Of a DNA stretch of 64,000 bases, positions 8,221-19,100 are shown piece by piece (the first letter of the stretch is position 1; the number at the start of each line of letters is the position of its first letter). The notes below the pieces were generated by a model. The model had not been told where the DNA came from and made no database searches. It worked only from the letters and a program-made list of their open reading frames with translations. The stretch is from CAWEDP01 sp963807925 (lineage in GTDB: Bacteria; Acidobacteriota; Vicinamibacteria; Vicinamibacterales; CAVVIG01), in NCBI GenBank assembly GCA_963807925.1, contig CAWEDP010000002.1, forward strand, positions 1,612,001 to 1,676,000, read 5' to 3'. The position numbers were made by a program, and so were the translations under genes.

Positions 8221-11200
8221 ACCTCTCGGCGATCTTCATCAGGCGTCCGGTGACGACGACGCTGATCATGCTGGGCATCCTGGTGTTCGGCACGATGGCG
8301 TACCGCACGCTGCCGGTGTCGGACCTGCCGACCGTCGACTTCCCCACCATCCAGGTCAACGCGTCGCTGCCGGGCGCGAGCCCGGAAACGATGGCGTCGA
8401 CCGTGGCGCTGCCGCTCGAGAAGCAGTTCGCGGCGATTGCGGGGCTGAACAACATCAACTCGGTAAGCCAGCAGGGCCAGACCAACATCACGCTGCAGTT
8501 CGATTTGAGCCGCAACATCGACGCGGCGGCCCAGGACGTGCAGGCGATGATCGGCCGCGCGTCGCGCGCCCTGCCGCCGCAGATGCCGGCGCCGCCGTCC
8601 TACCAGAAGTCGAACCCCGGCGACCAGTCGGTGATCCTGCTCGTGCTGCGGTCGTCCACGCTGCCCCTCTCGATGATCGACGAGTACGCGCAGCAGACCA
8701 TCGCGCAGCGGCTGTCGATGCTGTCCGGCGTGGCGCAGGTCGACGTGTTCGGCTCGCAGAAGTACGCGGTCCGGATCGACGTCGATCCCCGCTCGCTCGC
8801 GGCGCGGTCCATCGGCATCGACGAAGTGGCCAACGCGGTCGCCACCGCGAACTCGAACGTGCCGACCGGGACGATCTACGGCGAGAAGACCTTCGTCGTC
8901 CAGACCAACGGACAGCTCATGCGGGCGTCGGCCTACGCGCCGACGATCATCGCCTACCGCAACGGCAATCCGGTCCGGCTCGAGGAGGTCGCGCACGTCT
9001 TCGACGGCGTCGAGAACGACAAGTCGGCCGCGTGGCAGGCCGGCGAGCGCTGCGTGATGATCTCGATCCGCAAGCAGCCGGGCACCAACGTCGTCGAGGT
9101 GGTCGATCGGATCAAGGCGCTCCTCCCCAGCATCCGCGAGCAGCTCCCGGCGGCGATGACGCTCGACACGCGGAACGACCGGTCGGCGACCATCCGCGAG
9201 TCGGTCCGCGACGTCAAGATCACGCTCGGGATCACCATCGTGCTCGTCGTGCTGGTGATCTTCCTGTTCCTCCGGAACATCTCCGCCACGCTCATCCCGA
9301 GCCTGGCGCTGCCCGCGTCGCTCGTCGGCACGTTCATGGTCATGTACCTGCTCGGGTACAGCCTGGACAACCTGTCGCTGATGGCGCTCACGCTGTCGGT
9401 CGGGTTCGTCGTGGACGACGCGATCGTCATGCTGGAGAACATCGTCCGGCACATGGAGATGGGCAAGGCGCCGATGGTGGCGGCCTACGACGCCTCGAAG
9501 GAGATCGCCTTCACGATTCTCTCGATGACGATCTCGCTGGCGGCCGTGTTCATCCCGGTGCTGTTCATGGGAGGGATCGTCGGCCGCCTGCTGCACGAGT
9601 TCTCGGTCACCATCGGCGTTGCCATTCTCGTGTCGGGGTTCGTCTCCATCAGCCTCACCCCGATGCTGTGCAGCCGGTTCCTGCGCCCGCCGCATGCCCA
9701 GCAGCACGGCCGGTTCTACAACGCGTTCGAGCGCATGTTCGACGGGTGGCTGCGTCTGTACGACGTGACGCTCGGCCTGACGCTCCGCCACGGCGTGGTG
9801 ACCATCGCGGTGTCGGTCATGCTGCTCGCGGGGACGGTGTACCTGTTCATGGTCGTCCCGAAGGGGTTCCTCCCCAGCGAGGACCAGGGCCGCTTCATGG
9901 TGAACACGGAGGCGGCACAGGGCATCAGCTACAGCGACATGTCGCGCCACCAGATGCAGGCGGCGGCGGTCATCACGAAAGATCCCAACGTCTACATGGC
10001 CAACGTGATGGTCGGGGCCATCGGCAGCAACGGCGGCTCGCTGAACACCGGCCGCATCTGGGTCGAACTGAAGCCGCGCAGCGAGCGGAGCCTGTCGGTC
10101 GATGAGGTCATCGCGAGGCTGCGGCCGCAGGTCGCGCAGCTCCCGGGGATCCGCGCCTTCATGACCAACCAGCCGCCGATCAATCTCGGCGCCGGACAGG
10201 GCGGGCAGCGCGCGCTGTACCAGTTCACCCTGCAGGACACCGACACCGCCGAGCTCTACAAGTACGCGCCGGTGATGGAGGAGAAAGTCCGCCAGCTGCC
10301 CGGGCTGGAGGACGTCAGCAGCGATCTGCTGCTGCGGAACCCGCAGGTCACCGTCGAGATGGACCGCAACAAGGTGTCGACGCTGGGGCTGACGGCCAAT
10401 CAGGTCGAGAACGCGCTGTACAACGCCTACGGCACGCGGCAGGTCTCCCAGATTTACGCGCCGAACAACCAGTACCAGGTGATCCTGCAGGTCGCCCCGG
10501 AGTTCCAGAACGACCCGGCGGCGATGTCGCTGCTCTACGTGCGCTCCAGCGCCGGCCGCCTCATCCCGCTCGAGTCGGTCGCGCGGCTGAACACCGACGT
10601 CGGGCCGCTCTCGGTCAGCCACTTCGGCCAGCTGCCGGCGGCGACGATCTCGTTCAATTTGAAGCCGGGGTACGCGCTGGGCGATGCCGTCGACGCCATT
10701 CACGCCGTGGCCGCCGCCACCCTGCCCTCCACCATCGCCACCACATTCCAGGGCGCCGCGCAGGCCTTCCAGGATTCGCTGCAGGGTCTCGGGATGGTGC
10801 TCATTGCGGCGATCATCGTGATCTACATCGTGCTCGGCGTCCTCTACGAGAGCTTCACCCACCCGCTGACGATCCTCTCGGGGCTGCCGGCGGCCGGGTT
10901 CGGCGCGCTGCTGACGCTGCTGATCTTCAGGACCGAGCTGAGCCTCTACGCGTTCGTGGGCGTCATCATGCTCGTCGGCCTCGTCAAGAAGAACGGCATC
11001 ATGATGGTGGACTTCGCCGTGGAAGCGCAGCGCGAGCACGGCAAGACGCCCGCCGAGGCCATCCACGAAGCGTGTCTGGTGCGCTTCCGCCCCATCATGA
11101 TGACGACCATGGCGGCGCTGGTCGGCACGCTGCCGATCGCGCTCGGTCTCGGCGCGGGCGCCGAATCGCGCCGGCCGCTCGGTCTGGCGGTCGTCGGCGG

Positions 11201-11372
11201 ACTGGTCGTGTCGCAGCTCCTGACGCTCTACATCACGCCGGTGTACTACGTGTACATCGAAGGGGCGCGGCTCTGGCTGATGCGGCGGCGCGCGCACGGG
11301 GAAGGCGCCTTCGGCGCTGCGGAGGCCACCGTGGCCATGCGGGCTGCCGAGGGCGGTCCCGGACGGGTTTGA
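8217..11372 (+). CDS. RND efflux permease, HAE1 type (pump 1)
   Basis: A 1051-aa inner-membrane proton-driven drug exporter of the AcrB/MdtB class. The N-terminus is MNLSAIFIRRPVTTTL. It shows the usual tandem arrangement of 12 TM helices and two large periplasmic loops. The proton-relay residues are present: VDDAIVMLEN in TM4 (the D-D pair of AcrB 407/408), VKKNGIM in TM10 (Lys940) and RFRPIMMTTMAA in TM11 (Arg971/Thr978). The length is normal. It overlaps the adaptor stop by four bases. The C-terminal tail is short. Substrate specificity cannot be read from sequence. Confidence 0.95.
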   Translation: MNLSAIFIRRPVTTTLIMLGILVFGTMAYRTLPVSDLPTVDFPTIQVNASLPGASPETMASTVALPLEKQFAAIAGLNNINSVSQQGQTNITLQFDLSRNIDAAAQDVQAMIGRASRALPPQMPAPPSYQKSNPGDQSVILLVLRSSTLPLSMIDEYAQQTIAQRLSMLSGVAQVDVFGSQKYAVRIDVDPRSLAARSIGIDEVANAVATANSNVPTGTIYGEKTFVVQTNGQLMRASAYAPTIIAYRNGNPVRLEEVAHVFDGVENDKSAAWQAGERCVMISIRKQPGTNVVEVVDRIKALLPSIREQLPAAMTLDTRNDRSATIRESVRDVKITLGITIVLVVLVIFLFLRNISATLIPSLALPASLVGTFMVMYLLGYSLDNLSLMALTLSVGFVVDDAIVMLENIVRHMEMGKAPMVAAYDASKEIAFTILSMTISLAAVFIPVLFMGGIVGRLLHEFSVTIGVAILVSGFVSISLTPMLCSRFLRPPHAQQHGRFYNAFERMFDGWLRLYDVTLGLTLRHGVVTIAVSVMLLAGTVYLFMVVPKGFLPSEDQGRFMVNTEAAQGISYSDMSRHQMQAAAVITKDPNVYMANVMVGAIGSNGGSLNTGRIWVELKPRSERSLSVDEVIARLRPQVAQLPGIRAFMTNQPPINLGAGQGGQRALYQFTLQDTDTAELYKYAPVMEEKVRQLPGLEDVSSDLLLRNPQVTVEMDRNKVSTLGLTANQVENALYNAYGTRQVSQIYAPNNQYQVILQVAPEFQNDPAAMSLLYVRSSAGRLIPLESVARLNTDVGPLSVSHFGQLPAATISFNLKPGYALGDAVDAIHAVAAATLPSTIATTFQGAAQAFQDSLQGLGMVLIAAIIVIYIVLGVLYESFTHPLTILSGLPAAGFGALLTLLIFRTELSLYAFVGVIMLVGLVKKNGIMMVDFAVEAQREHGKTPAEAIHEACLVRFRPIMMTTMAALVGTLPIALGLGAGAESRRPLGLAVVGGLVVSQLLTLYITPVYYVYIEGARLWLMRRRAHGEGAFGAAEATVAMRAAEGGPGRV

Positions 11373-11548
11373 GTGCGTGTTCTGCGGGGACGTGTAAAGA
11401 ACTTGCAAGGCGCGCCCGGGCAAGACCGCAGCATGTTAAAGCTCGATAAAGACCGCTGCCGCAGGTAAATGGGCCGGATCGGTCGACAGTAATACCTCAC
11501 AGCAAACCTGTGCTCGCTCCCGTACCGGAGTTCCATCTGGAGAATTTC

Positions 11549-12869
11549 GTGTCCCGAACCGCTGTGGCGTGTCTGCCCGTGATCCTGCTCGCCGCTGTCG
11601 CCGCCGGGTGTTCCAGCGGCACCTCAGCCGCCGGCCCGGGCGGCGCCGGGCGAGGTGGCGGGCGCGGGCGCGGCGGGCGCGGGGATGCCGGCGGCGGGGC
11701 GGTCCCGGTGGTCACGGCGACGGTGACCGAGCGTGACGTCCCGGTAGACATCGCCGCCATCGGGAACGTCGAAGCCTACGCGACGATCAGCGTACCGATC
11801 GCAGGTCACCGGCCAGCTGCAAGACGTCAGGTTCCATGAGGGCGACTTCGTCAAGAAGGGCGACGTCCTCTTCTCGATCGATCCCCGTCCGTTCGAGGCG
11901 ACCCTGGCGCAGGTCGAAGCCAACCTGAAGCGCGACGAGGCGCTCGAGGCCCAGGCCGAAGCCCAGCTCGGTCGCGACGCCGCCAACGCCGAGTTCACCC
12001 AGCTCAGCGCGGAGCGGCAGGCGGCGCTCGTCCAGCGCGGCATCGTCTCCAAGGACCAGGCGGATCAGACCCGTGCGGCCGCCGACGCCGCGGCCGCCGC
12101 CGTCAAGGCGGACCGCGCCTCGATCGAGAGCGCCCGCGCGCAACTCGTCGCGCAGCAGGCCGCCGTCGAGAGCGCCAAGGTGACGCTCAGCTACACCACG
12201 ATCCGCTCGCCGCTCGACGGCCGGACCGGGAACCTGGCGGTCAAGTCGGGCAATCTCGTCACGGCGAACACCACCGAGCTGATGACGATCGCCCAGATCC
12301 AGCCGACCTACGTCACCTTCTCGGTGCCCGCGGGCCACCTTGCCACGATCAAGAACCGCACGCGCGCGAGCGATGCGCTCGCCGTCACGGCGGTGCCGCA
12401 GGACGCCGAGGCGGAGCCGATCGTCGGGCGGCTGACCTTCTTTGACAATGCGGTCGACCCCACGACCGACACCATCAAGCTGAAGGCGACCTTCGACAAC
12501 GCGGATCGGCGGCTCTGGCCGGGTCAGTTCGCGCGCGTGTCGCTTCGGCTCGCCATCCTGCCCGGGGCCACCGTGGTCTCGAGCGAAGCGGTGCAGACCG
12601 GCCAGGAGGGCCAGTACGTGTTCCTGGTCAAGCCGGACTCGACGGTCGAGCAGCGGGCGATCATCGCGGGCCAGCGCATCAACGAGGACGTGGTGATTGA
12701 CAAGGGCCTCAAGCCCGGCGACGTGGTGGTGACCGAAGGCCAGCTCCGTCTCGAGCCCGGCAGCACGGTGACCACCGGAGCCAGCGGTGGTGGCGGCCGT
12801 GGCCGCGGTCGCGGCGGCCGCGGCGGTCCGGGCCAGGGCCAGGGACGGCGCGGGCCCGACGGGCCCTGA
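11549..12869 (+). CDS. RND efflux periplasmic adaptor, frame broken at about 11795
   Basis: An MdtA-type adaptor, about 439 aa if one base is removed. The N-terminal part (from GTG 11549, with a GGAG box upstream) has a lipobox (AAVAAGC), a Gly/Arg-rich linker (GGAGRGGGRGRGGRG) and the first strands up to AYATISV. The remainder reads in another frame: SQVTGQLQDVRFHEGDFVKKG, a long hairpin, TIRSPLDGRTGNL, LWPGQFARV and a Gly/Arg-rich tail. At 11791-11800 the sequence is cgtaccgatc; dropping one c (11795 or 11796) restores SVRSQVTGQL, the expected lipoyl strand. Total length minus one base is a whole number of codons. The two permeases downstream are intact, so this looks more like a sequence error than decay. 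Confidence 0.85.
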
Positions 12870-12873
12870 GCGT

Positions 12874-15800
12874 ATGAACCTCTCCGAAATCTTCATCAGA
12901 CGCCCGATCGCCACCAGCCTGCTCATGGCGGCCATCGCCCTGTTCGGGGTGATTGCCTACCGCTCGCTGGCGATCAGCGACCTGCCGCAGGTCGACTACC
13001 CGACCATCAACGTGCAGGCCGGCCTGCCGGGCGGCGATCCGATCACGATGGCCTCGTCGGTGGCGAGTCCGCTCGAGCGCCAGTTCACCACGATTGCGGG
13101 CGTCGATTCGATGGTGTCGCAGAGCGGCACCGGCAGCAGCCAGATCACGCTGCAGTTCGACCTCGATCGCGACATCTACAGCGCGACGGTGGACGTCCAG
13201 ACGGCGATTGCGGCCGCCATGCCGCTGCTGCCGGCGACGATGACGTCGCCGCCGTCGTTCCGGCGCCAGAATCCGGCGGCCGATCCGATCCTGCAGCTGG
13301 TGCTGACCTCGCAGACCGTCCCGATGTCGGCGCTCGACGACTACGCCGAGACGATGATCGCGCCGCGGATTGCGATGGTGAGCGGCGTCTCGCAGGTCCA
13401 GGTACAGGGCGCGTCGAAGTATGCCGTCCGCGTGCAGATCGACCCGGACAAGCTGCACGCCCAGCAGATCGGCATCAACGAAATCGATCAGGCGCTGCAG
13501 AACTGGAACGTGAACATCCCGACCGGCCAGCTGTTCGGACGGCGGACGTTCAACATCAAGGCGGCGGGCCAGCTGATGAACGCGGCGGCGTTCCGCCCGA
13601 TCGTCGTCGCCTACAAGGACAAGGCGCCGGTGCGCCTGGAGCAGGTCGCCAACGTGATCGACAGCATCGAGAACGTGTTCAACGGGAGCTGGTACTACTC
13701 CAAGGAGACCGGCGTCCCGGTGGCCAAGCGGGCGATCACGCTGCAGGTGCTGCGGCAGCCGGGCAGCAACACGATCGAGGTGACCGACGCGGTGCAGCGC
13801 CTCCTGCCCAGCTTCCAGTCGCTCTTGCCGCCTTCGGTGCATCTGCAGGTCCGGCAGGATCGGTCCAAGACCATCCGCGAGGCGTTCAGCGACATCCAGG
13901 TCACGATGCTGGTGACGCTGGTGCTGGTCGTCGGGGTGATCTTCCTGTTCCTGCACAACGGGTCTGCCACGCTCATTCCGGCGCTCGCCCTGCCGTTCTC
14001 GATTTTCGGCACCTTCGCCGTGATGAAGCTGCTGAACTTCAGCCTGAACAACCTGTCGATGATGGCGCTGATCCTCTCGATCGGCTTCGTGGTCGACGAC
14101 GCGATCGTGATGCTCGAGAACATCGTGCGGCATCTCGAGAGCGGCGAGAAGCCGATCGAGGCGGCGCTCAAGGGGTCCAAGGAGATCGGCTTCACGATCC
14201 TGACGATGACGACGTCGCTGGCGGCCGTGTTCATCCCGATTCTGTTCATGAGCGGCATCCTCGGCCGGCTGTTCCGCGAATTCGCCGTGACGATCACGAC
14301 CGCCGTGCTCATCTCGGGCGTCGTCTCGGTGACGCTGACGCCGATGCTCTGCAGCCGCTTCCTGAAGGTGGTGCACAGCAAGAAGGGGTTCGCCGGCCTG
14401 ATGGACCGCGCGTTCGACGCGATGCTCGCCGGCTACCGGTGGAGCCTCGCCGTCGTCCTTCGGCACCGCGCCGTGATGATGGGGGTGTTCGGCCTGGTCG
14501 TCTGGGCGACGGTGCACATGTTCAACATCGTGCCGACCGGGTTCATCCCGGAGCAGGACAACGACTTCATGTTCGTCCAGCTCCGGGCCGCGCAGGGCAC
14601 GTCGTACTACGACATGCTGAAGTGGACGCAGCAGGTCGCCGATCTGGTGATCCGGAACCCCTACGTCGACTCCTTCATGACGATGATCGGCGGCAACGGC
14701 GGCCAGGCGAACAACGGCCGGATGATGGTGCAGCTGGCGCCGCGCCGTCAGCGGGCGCTCAGCGCGCAGCAGATCGCGCAGCAGATCCGGCCGCAGATCC
14801 TCCGCTTCCCCGGCTTCCGCGGGTTCATCGGCCTGCCGGCGGCGATCCAGATCGGCGGCCGCATGGGCAACCAGAACTACAGCCTGATGCTCCAGAGCCT
14901 GAACAGCGACGAGCTGTACCAGTGGGCGCCCGTCCTCGAGCAGGCGATTGCCGCCGAAGTGCCGGACGCGCAGGATCCGTCGACCGATCTCGAAATGCGG
15001 AGTCCGCGGATCAACCTGGTGCTCGATCGCGACAAGGCCGCAGAGATCGGGCTGAACGCGACGCAGGTGCAGAACGCGCTCTACGATGCGCTCGGCCCGA
15101 AGTGGTCGTCGACCATCTACGGCGACACGAGCCAGTACCGCGTGCTGCTGGAGCTCGATCCGAAATACCAGTTGCAGACCGAATCGCTGCGCAAGATCGC
15201 GTTCAAGACGCCGGCGGGCGCGCTCGTGCCGCTCGAGTCGGTCGTCGACTTCAAGGAGACCGTCGGCCCGCAATCGATCAACCATTCCGGACAGCTCCCC
15301 TCGGTGTCGGTGTCGTTCGGGCTCCGGCCCGGCGTGTCGCTCGGCACCGTGACGGCGAAGGTCAAGAAGGTCGCCGATCGGGTGCTGCCGCCGACCATCA
15401 CGTCGAGCTTCGAGGGCTCCGCCCGCGTGTTCCAGGCGTCGATGACGAACCTGTCGCTGCTGCTCTTTGTGGCGATCGGCGTCGTGTACATCGTGCTCGG
15501 CGCCCTGTACGAGAGCTACATCCACCCGATCACGATTCTCTCGGGGCTGCCGTCGGCCGGCCTGGGAGCGCTCGTGACGCTGTATCTGTTCGGCAACGAG
15601 CTGAACATCTACTCGTTTGTCGGCCTGGTCATGCTCATCGGGCTCGTGAAGAAGAACGCGATCATGCAGATCGACTTCGCCCTCGAGGCGGAGCGCCACC
15701 ACGGCAAGACGCCGCGGGAAGCGATCTACGAGGGCTGCCTCATCCGGTTCCGTCCGATCATGATGACCACGATGGCGGCGCTGCTCGGCTCCCTGCCCAT

Positions 15801-15981
15801 CGCGCTCGGCTACGGCGCCGGCGGCGAAGCCCGCAAGCCGCTCGGACTCGCCGTCGTCGGCGGGCTGATGGTGTCGCAGCTGATCACCCTGTATCTGACG
15901 CCGGTCGTCTACACCTACATGGCGCAGCTGTTCAAGACGAGCAAGATTCCGGACATCTCGACCAAGCCGGCGACCGCATGA
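12874..15981 (+). CDS. RND efflux permease, HAE1 type (pump 2, MdtB-like position)
   Basis: A 1035-aa RND exporter starting MNLSEIFIRRPIATSLLMA four bases after the adaptor stop. Proton-relay motifs are intact: VDDAIVMLEN, VKKNAIMQIDFALEAE and RFRPIMMTTMAALLG. It is followed by a second RND gene with no adaptor between, and the two N-termini are very similar (RRPIATSLLMAAIALFG against KRPIATSLLMAAIALFG). Adaptor-permease-permease is the MdtABC arrangement, in which two different permeases form one heterotrimer. Assignment as the MdtB-like partner is inference from order only. Confidence 0.95.
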   Translation: MNLSEIFIRRPIATSLLMAAIALFGVIAYRSLAISDLPQVDYPTINVQAGLPGGDPITMASSVASPLERQFTTIAGVDSMVSQSGTGSSQITLQFDLDRDIYSATVDVQTAIAAAMPLLPATMTSPPSFRRQNPAADPILQLVLTSQTVPMSALDDYAETMIAPRIAMVSGVSQVQVQGASKYAVRVQIDPDKLHAQQIGINEIDQALQNWNVNIPTGQLFGRRTFNIKAAGQLMNAAAFRPIVVAYKDKAPVRLEQVANVIDSIENVFNGSWYYSKETGVPVAKRAITLQVLRQPGSNTIEVTDAVQRLLPSFQSLLPPSVHLQVRQDRSKTIREAFSDIQVTMLVTLVLVVGVIFLFLHNGSATLIPALALPFSIFGTFAVMKLLNFSLNNLSMMALILSIGFVVDDAIVMLENIVRHLESGEKPIEAALKGSKEIGFTILTMTTSLAAVFIPILFMSGILGRLFREFAVTITTAVLISGVVSVTLTPMLCSRFLKVVHSKKGFAGLMDRAFDAMLAGYRWSLAVVLRHRAVMMGVFGLVVWATVHMFNIVPTGFIPEQDNDFMFVQLRAAQGTSYYDMLKWTQQVADLVIRNPYVDSFMTMIGGNGGQANNGRMMVQLAPRRQRALSAQQIAQQIRPQILRFPGFRGFIGLPAAIQIGGRMGNQNYSLMLQSLNSDELYQWAPVLEQAIAAEVPDAQDPSTDLEMRSPRINLVLDRDKAAEIGLNATQVQNALYDALGPKWSSTIYGDTSQYRVLLELDPKYQLQTESLRKIAFKTPAGALVPLESVVDFKETVGPQSINHSGQLPSVSVSFGLRPGVSLGTVTAKVKKVADRVLPPTITSSFEGSARVFQASMTNLSLLLFVAIGVVYIVLGALYESYIHPITILSGLPSAGLGALVTLYLFGNELNIYSFVGLVMLIGLVKKNAIMQIDFALEAERHHGKTPREAIYEGCLIRFRPIMMTTMAALLGSLPIALGYGAGGEARKPLGLAVVGGLMVSQLITLYLTPVVYTYMAQLFKTSKIPDISTKPATA

Positions 15982-16009
15982 CAGCGGGGCAGACCCGTTT
16001 CGGTGTAGC

Positions 16010-16095
16010 GTCCGGCTTCAGCCGGACCCAGTAGCGTCCGGCTTCAGCCGGACCGGTAGTAGACCCATTTCGGTAGTGTCCGGCTTCAGCCGGAC
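16010..16095. repeat. Three copies of a palindromic dispersed repeat
   Basis: Three identical 18-bp cores, gtccggcttcagccggac, lie at 16010-16027, 16036-16053 and 16078-16095, each preceded by gtagc or gtagt. A flank of the type agaccc(g/a)tttcggt occurs before copies 1 and 3. Each core can fold into a hairpin with a 7-8 bp stem. The same core recurs at 40.9-41.05 kb. The copies fill the 130-bp gap between two RND permeases; the third ends 16 bases before the GTG start of pump 3. This is a REP/BIME-like family; mobilisation by a RAYT-type transposase is possible, but none is encoded in this window. Confidence 0.85.
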
Positions 16096-16111
16096 GCGGC
16101 AGGCCGGCACC

Positions 16112-19100
16112 GTGAATATCTCCGAAGGATTCATCAAGCGACCCATTGCGACGAGCCTCCTGATGGCGGCCATCGCCCTGTTCGGTCTGGTGGCGTACCG
16201 CTCGCTGCCGGTGAGCGATCTGCCGAACATCGACTTCCCCACCTTGCTCGTCACCGCCAGCCTGCCGGGGGCCAGCCCCGAGACGATGGGCGCCTCGGTC
16301 GCCACGCCGCTCGAGAACCAGTTCTCGAACATCGCGGGCCTCGAGTCGATGACCTCGGTCAACTCGCTCGGCACGACGCAGGTCACGCTCGAGTTCGATC
16401 TCAACCGCAACCTCGATGGGGCCGCCGTCGACGTGCAGGGCGCCATCTCCCAGGCGGCGCGCCTGCTGCCGCCGGGGATGCCGACGCCGCCGACCTTCAC
16501 CAAGGTGAACCCGGCGGATCAGCCGGTGTTGTATCTCGTGATCACGTCGACGACGATGCCGCCGTGGACGCTGGACGAGTACGCCGAGACCCGCATCGCG
16601 CAGCGCGTCTCGACGATCAGCGGCGTCGCCCAGGTGCAGGTGCTCGGCAGCCAGAAGTACGCCATGCACGCGCAACTGGATCCGCACGCGCTCGCGGCGC
16701 GGCAGATCGGCATCAACGAGGTGGAGACCGCGCTCAAGAACTGGAACGTGAACACGCCGACCGGCACGATCGCCGGCCTCCACAAGGCGTTCACGCTGCA
16801 GGCGAGCGGGCAGCTGCTGAATGCGGAGCAGTACAAGTCAATGGTGGTCGCCTTCCGCAAGGGCGCGCCCGTCCGGCTCGAGGAGCTCGGAAAGATCGTC
16901 GACGGCGTCGAGGACGAGCGGACCGCCTCGTGGTTCTACACGCCGGACGGCGAGCAGCGCGCCATCACGCTCGGCATCCAGCGGCAGCCGGGGACCAACA
17001 CCATCGCCGTCGCCGACGCCGTGAAGGCGCTGCTGCCGCAGTTCCGCGCCGAGCTGCCGGCCAGCGTCCATCTCGACGTGCTGTACGACCGCTCCGACAC
17101 CATCCGCGAGTCGTACCGCGACGTGCAGTTCACCATGCTCCTGACGCTCGCCCTCGTCATCATGGTGATCTTCGTCTTCCTGCGGAACATGTGGGCGACC
17201 GTGATTCCCAGCCTGGCGCTGCCGTTCTCCATCATCGGCACCTTTGCCGTGATGTACCTGCTCGGGTACAGCCTCGACAACCTGTCGATGATGGCGCTCA
17301 TCCTCTCGGTCGGCTTCGTCGTCGACGACGCGATCGTGATGCTCGAGAACATCTACCGGCACGTGGAGCTCGGTGAGGAGCCGCTGACCGCCTCGCTCGT
17401 CGGATCGCGCGAGATCGGGTTCACCATCGTCTCGATGACGCTGTCGCTGGCGGCGGTGTTCATCCCGGTCCTGTTCATGGGCGGCGTGCTCGGACGCCTG
17501 TTCCGCGAGTTCTCCGTCAGCATCTGCGTGGCGATCCTGATCTCTGGCGTCGTCTCGGTGACGCTGACGCCGATGTTGTGCAGCCGGTTCCTCAAGCGGC
17601 CCTCCTCGCACGCCGAGGGACGGTTCGGACGCGCCACCGAGCGCGGGTTCCAGTGGCTGCTGAACGGCTACGACCGGACGTTGCAGGTCGTGCTCCGCCA
17701 CCGCCCCGCCACGATGGGCGCGTTCGTCCTCGTTCTCGCGCTGACCGTCCTGTTGTTCCTCATCGTCCCGAAGGGGTTCATTCCGGACCAGGACACCGAT
17801 CAGATCGCGGTGACGACCGAGGCGGCCCAGGGCACCGCGTTCGACAAGCTGGTCGAGTACCAGAATCAGGTGGCCGACATCATCCGGCGCGACCCGAACG
17901 TCGAGGGACTCGTCTCCACCATCGGCGGCAGCGCCGCCGCGACCCTGGGCGGACCGAACCTGGGACAAATCGTGGTCCACCTGAAGCCGCGTGGCGACCG
18001 CGACGAGCTGGCGACCGAGATTATCGGGAAGCTGAGGCCCGAGATCGCGACGGTCCCCGGCATGGAGGTCTACCTGCAGAACCCGCCGACCGTGCGGATC
18101 GGCGGTCAGGTGAGCAAGAGCCTCTACCAGTTCTCGATGCAGTCGCCCGATCGGAACCAGCTGTACGCCGCCGCGCGCGCGCTTCGGAAGGCGCTCGGGG
18201 AGGTGCCGGGCATCGAGGACCTCACGAGCGACCTCGAGGTGACGAGCCCCCAGGTGGACGTCGACATCGACCGCGACAAGGCGGCCGCGCTCGGGCTGAC
18301 GGCCAACCAAATCGAGAACTCGTTCTACGACGCCTACGGGCCCCGATGGGTGTCCACCATCTACGCGCCGGTCAACGAATACAAGGTCCTGCTCGAGCTC
18401 GCACCCGAGTACCAGCGGGATCCGACGGCCCTGTCGCTGCTGTACTTCAAGGTCGGTGGGACAGGCGCGGGGCCGGTCGTCCCGCTCGACACGCTGGCCC
18501 ACGTCAAACAAACGATCGGCCCGCAGACCGTCAACCACTTCGGCCAGCTCCCGTCGGTGACAATCTCCTTCGGTCTCGCCCCGGGAGCGTCGCTCGGAAC
18601 GGTGCTGACCCAGGTCCGCGAAATCGCCACCCGCACACTGCCCGAGTCGGTCACCGGCCAGTTCCAGGGCGCCGCGAAGGCGTTCCAGAGCTCGCTCGGC
18701 AACCTGGCAATCCTGCTGCTCATTGCCGTGATGGTGGTCTACATCGTCCTGGGGATCCTGTACGAGAGCTACATCCACCCGCTGACGATTCTTTCCGGTC
18801 TGCCGTCGGCCGCCTTCGGCGCCCTGATCACGCTGCTCGTCTTCCGGATGGACCTGAACATCTACGCCTTCGTCGGCATGATCATGCTGATCGGCATCGT
18901 CGAGAAGAACGCCATCATGCAGATCGACTTCGCGCTGGAGGCCGAGCGCAGCGGCATGACGTCGGAGCGCGCGATCTATCAGGGCTGCCTCATCCGGTTC
19001 CGTCCCATCATGATGACGACCATGGCGGCTCTGCTCGGCGCGGTGCCGATCGCGCTCGGCTACGGGGCCGGTGGCGAGGCCCGCCAGCCGCTGGGTCTGG

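Noticed and set aside
8151..11423. A 1090-aa minus-strand open frame opposite pump 1, and similar long antisense frames at 12709-15702 and 16838-19474.
   Set aside because: They are Arg/His/Asp-rich shadows caused by high GC at third codon positions; no domain, start signal or family pattern, and the plus strand holds clear RND genes.
16010..16095. A CRISPR array.
   Set aside because: Only three copies with 8- and 24-bp spacers of different size, palindromic cores, and no cas gene nearby.
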